Below the pieces are notes generated by a model. That model had not been told where the DNA came from, did no database searches, and was given only the letters and a program-made list of their open reading frames with translations. From positions 1 to 36,547 of the forward strand of contig NZ_VSRL01000073.1 of the NCBI RefSeq assembly GCF_012184385.1: a stretch of DNA of 36,547 nucleotides. Direction: 5' to 3'. The position numbers and the translations under genes are program-made. This stretch comes from Lentzea indica (lineage in GTDB: Bacteria; Actinomycetota; Actinomycetes; Mycobacteriales; Pseudonocardiaceae). The stretch's first letter is position 1. Each line of letters begins with the position of its first letter. This document shows, piece by piece, positions 34,304 through 36,547 of the stretch.

Positions 34304-34522
34304 GTGTGGATCCCGGAGAAGGCAGCAGACCTCAGCAACGACGCCGACTACGCCCCGAGCTACAGCGGCAGCCAGGAGAACTGCGCCGAGGTGGCGTTGA
34401 CCATCACCCACGCAGGCGTCCGCGACTCCAAGCACCCCACTGGACCTGCGCTTTCATTCTCACTTAGCGCATTCAAAGCCTTCCTGACCAGGGGAAGTTT
34501 TAGCCCAAACAGGGTTAAGTAG
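34304..34522 (+). CDS. DUF397 domain protein
   Basis: A 72-aa protein whose core, SYSGSQENCAEVAL then GVRDSKHPTGPALSFSLSAF and FKAFL, matches the DUF397 pattern (S-x-S...C-x-EVA...VRDSK.P.GP.L.F...F). DUF397 proteins are small actinobacterial proteins usually encoded beside an XRE-type HTH gene, where they act as partners or antagonists of the regulator. No such HTH gene is recognisable upstream, so this may be an orphan or the survivor of a decayed pair. The GTG at 34304 is the best start in frame but lacks a clear Shine-Dalgarno. Confidence 0.6.
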   Translation: MWIPEKAADLSNDADYAPSYSGSQENCAEVALTITHAGVRDSKHPTGPALSFSLSAFKAFLTRGSFSPNRVK

Positions 34523-34603
34523 TTCAACGCATCCTCCGAACGGGCGCACCACTGTAAGGTCATATGCCGACCACAGAGCGCTATCGGGGAGGGTCGAGCT
34601 TCT

Positions 34604-35053
34604 GTGTCCGAAGAAGCAGTGACAAGCGGCAAGGTCGGCAGCTTCGCCGACAAGGCCGCGGGCGGCACGTGGGACGGCATCTTCGGGAGCGGTCTTCAAG
34701 CTGTCATGGATGCCGGCAAGGCAGTCGCGGTGGCAGTGGAGACCCAGGCGTTGTCAGTCGATCCGCACCTGGTCGACGCCATGATCAAGAAGCTCACCGC
34801 GATGGGGGACGAGCTCGAGAAGGTTGGTGCACGTTCGACTGTTCTCAGCCAAGAGACCAAGCTCGGCGGGGGATACGCCGAGGAGATCAGCCGAGGCAAC
34901 AGGACGTTCGGTACCGCTGGGCAGCAGACTCTCAAAAGCCTCGCCAAGGCGATCAACGAACTGAAGACGCAGATCGAGAAGAGTCGCGCCTCTTACCACA
35001 ACGTCGACCAGGCCGGCCGCGACTCTTTCAAGAAAATCGACGGGAAGTCATGA
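34604..35053 (+). CDS. Helical ESX/type VII secretion-associated protein with YxxxD motif
   Basis: A 149-aa, mostly helical protein without signal peptide or membrane helix. The C-terminal half forms two long helices (DAMIKKLTAMGDELEKVGARS; TLKSLAKAINELKTQIEKS) around a Gly turn (LGGGYAEEISRGN). It is followed by YHNVD at residues 131-135, which fits the YxxxD/E export signal of type VII secretion substrates. A clear WxG turn is missing. The GTG at 34604 has GGGGAGGG upstream. Its stop overlaps the ATG of the lipoprotein gene (ATGA). The family is not recognised by name; the role is inferred from fold, signal and the neighbours. Confidence 0.65.
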   Translation: MSEEAVTSGKVGSFADKAAGGTWDGIFGSGLQAVMDAGKAVAVAVETQALSVDPHLVDAMIKKLTAMGDELEKVGARSTVLSQETKLGGGYAEEISRGNRTFGTAGQQTLKSLAKAINELKTQIEKSRASYHNVDQAGRDSFKKIDGKS

Positions 35054-35582
35054 AGCGCATCCTTATTGCCACGACGATCGGCCTCGCGGTCCTCAGCGCC
35101 GGATGCACCGGCACCAAGGAAAACGGCAACCCGACACCGACCAGTGGCCCTGCCCCGACCAGCGACTCCAACTCCGCGTCGGGCCTGGAAACGGTCAAAC
35201 CATGCGACCTGCTCGCTGAAGCCGAGGTCACCAGCCTGGGCCTCAAGTACCCAGGCGAAGCAGTGAAGGTGGGCACCGCTGAGACCTGCGAGTGGCAGGT
35301 CAGCGGCAAGGGAGGGCTCTCTGTCGCCATCCGCGCCAAGTCCGGCATCACAGACCTGAACCTCAACAGCGAGAAGGTGACGGACACCAAGGTCGGCAAG
35401 TAGACGCGAAGAAAGTCGAGGCACCAGACGGAGCCACGAGCATGTGCCATTTTGTGATCTCAATCAGCGAGTCGTCGTCGGTGACGGTCGTTGGAAACAT
35501 TGGCCTGATCTCGGACGACACCGCAGCCGCATGTGAACGTGCGTCCAAAGCCGCCGACCTCATCGCACCGAAGCTGCCGTAA
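35050..35582 (+). CDS. DUF3558-type lipoprotein, interrupted by a single-base frameshift
   Basis: It begins with a lipoprotein signal peptide (KRILIATTIGLAVLSAGC, acylated Cys19), then a Pro/Thr/Ser-rich spacer and a DUF3558-like domain: KPCDLLAEAEVTSLGL, TCEWQ, GLSVAIRAK. The frame stops at TAG 35401-35403 after DTKVGK. In another frame the domain continues as VDAKKVEAPDGATSMCHF through ACERASKAADLIAPKLP to the stop at 35582. Restoring one G (AAGTAGAC read as AAGGTAGAC) gives one protein of about 177 aa with the two Cys pairs expected in this family. DUF3558 lipoproteins are surface proteins common next to type VII secretion genes. The start is coupled to the previous gene by ATGA. Confidence 0.82.
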
Positions 35583-35605
35583 CGACGCCCGAGGGGGGAA
35601 TTCTC

Positions 35606-36547
35606 ATGGCGCCCGGACCCATCAAACCCACTGTTCCGCACCCGAACGCCAACTACGCAGGCCAACCGCACGAACAAATGCAGCAGTTGGTCACCCAGAA
35701 CTACAATCCTGAGACCGCAACCACCGTCAGCGACGCGTGGAAGACGATGGGCAACACGTTCAAGGAGCTGGCTACCGACTTCAGCATCCTGGTCAACGGC
35801 TCTCAGGATGGTTGGAAAGGGCGTGCCGCGGAAGGGGTTCGGGCGGCTCTGGGCAAGGTAGGAACGTTCTCGGACCAAACCGGCGAAGCCTTCACACGTA
35901 CCGCCAGCGCCATCGAGCAGCAGCGAGACGCGGCGGTGCAAGCGAACAAGAGCATGCCCGCCCCGGTCGAGTTCAATCCGATGAAGATCGCCGGTGACTG
36001 GCTCACGAACAAGGGCGGCTTCATCAGCCCCGTGATGATGGTGGGCGCTCCCGTCGAGATGATCTCCACCTACAACAAGCAGCAGGGCGCCAAAGAAGAA
36101 GCTGTTCAGGTCATGCAGACGCGTGACAACACCATGATGGCCGCCGCGATGTCCATGCCCACCATGGAATCCACGCCGCAGGTCACGCAAGATCAGGGCG
36201 TCACGCAGACGAGCAGCAGCACGAACTCGCAGAGCCTGAGCAACGTCAACGGTTACCGGCCACCCGCCAACACCGGCATGCCGGGGATGCCTCCGGGCTC
36301 CAACAACGGCACGACGAACCCGTCGTGGGTCGCCCCGCAGACGAAGGACCCGAACCTGCCGGGCAACTACGACCCGAACAGGCCGCCCGGCGGCGGCGAT
36401 CGGAACAGGCCGCCCGGCATCCCGAACCCCGGCCCGTTCCCGCCTGGACGGATCGCCCTCCCGGTGGCGGTACTCCGGGACGGCCTCCTGGCGGCGGACG
36501 GTCCGGGCATGCCCGGTGGCGGCGGAGGCGGTCGCGGCATGGGTGCG
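35606..36547 (+). CDS. WXG100/PPE-like type VII secretion protein (partial at the right edge)
   Basis: The ATG at 35606 follows GAGGGGGGAA. The N-terminal 170 or so residues are helical, with the turn DGWKGRAAEGVRAAL containing the WxG motif of ESX proteins. They are followed by a Thr/Ser/Gln-rich linker and a long Pro/Gly/Asn-rich region (NGYRPPANTGMPGMPPGS, NYDPNRPPGGGDRNRPPG). Near 36450-36510 the frame briefly reads RIALPVAVLRDGLLAADG, out of character, while another frame there reads DRPPGGGTPGRPPGGG; two compensating indels are likely. The gene continues beyond the window. It is probably a secreted PPE-like substrate, made together with the two genes upstream. Confidence 0.78.
   Translation, partial: MAPGPIKPTVPHPNANYAGQPHEQMQQLVTQNYNPETATTVSDAWKTMGNTFKELATDFSILVNGSQDGWKGRAAEGVRAALGKVGTFSDQTGEAFTRTASAIEQQRDAAVQANKSMPAPVEFNPMKIAGDWLTNKGGFISPVMMVGAPVEMISTYNKQQGAKEEAVQVMQTRDNTMMAAAMSMPTMESTPQVTQDQGVTQTSSSTNSQSLSNVNGYRPPANTGMPGMPPGSNNGTTNPSWVAPQTKDPNLPGNYDPNRPPGGGDRNRPPGIPNPGPFPPGRIALPVAVLRDGLLAADGPGMPGGGGGGRGMGA

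Overview
The window is chromosomal DNA from a high-GC actinomycete, most likely a member of the Pseudonocardiales (Lentzea, Saccharothrix or Actinosynnema type; inferred from gene content, not from a search). The evidence is frequent GTG starts, an actinobacterial F-type ATP synthase operon, NucS mismatch endonuclease, a DUF2550 gene next to atpC, a MurA with Asp in place of the fosfomycin-target Cys, and DUF397, DUF3558 and type VII secretion-type proteins. No rRNA, tRNA, CRISPR array, transposase or integrase was seen.

Layout. (1) 1-7457, minus strand: an eight-gene accessory operon, read from right to left: TIR protein, 710-aa P-loop ATPase with an alpha-solenoid tail, SPFH-like protein, PP2C phosphatase, Ser/Thr kinase, vWA (TerY-like) protein, an unrecognised protein and a RanBP2-type zinc-finger protein. 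Most junctions are 4-bp ATGA/GTGA overlaps. It looks like a TerY-P phospho-signalling triad joined to a TIR/ATPase conflict module. The TIR C-terminus and the ATPase N-terminus carry the same short motif, which is the strongest lead in the window. (2) 7704-13282: nucS, a Nudix hydrolase, a GlxA-type regulator beside a truncated DJ-1/PfpI gene, a small membrane protein, an SDR/XRE-regulator pair and an enoyl-CoA hydratase. (3) 13300-18366: meaA-type mutase, a DUF2007-like protein, murA, a PduO-type adenosyltransferase, DUF2550 and atpC. (4) 18473-24588: a SigE-family sigma factor with a membrane-anchored partner, a heterodimeric ABC exporter and an MFS transporter. (5) 24757-33870: atpD, G, A, H, F, E, B, an AtpI-like gene, wecA and tsaC. 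(6) 34304-36547: a DUF397 protein, a YxxxD-bearing helical protein, a DUF3558 lipoprotein and a WXG/PPE-like protein, probably part of a type VII secretion locus.

Block (4) sits between atpD and atpC, so the ATP synthase operon is split: seven subunit genes with a strong terminator after atpD, and atpC about 6.4 kb away next to murA. The flanking order (tsaC, wecA, atpI, atp genes, DUF2550, adenosyltransferase, murA) matches the mycobacterial arrangement as I know it, so block (4) reads as an insertion.

Two features run through the window. Eight genes without a Shine-Dalgarno have a TANNNT -10 hexamer 6-7 nt before the start codon, the mark of leaderless transcripts. Several genes, including the essential atpH, are broken by single-base frameshifts, which suggests indel errors in the sequence, so broken genes here should be read with caution.
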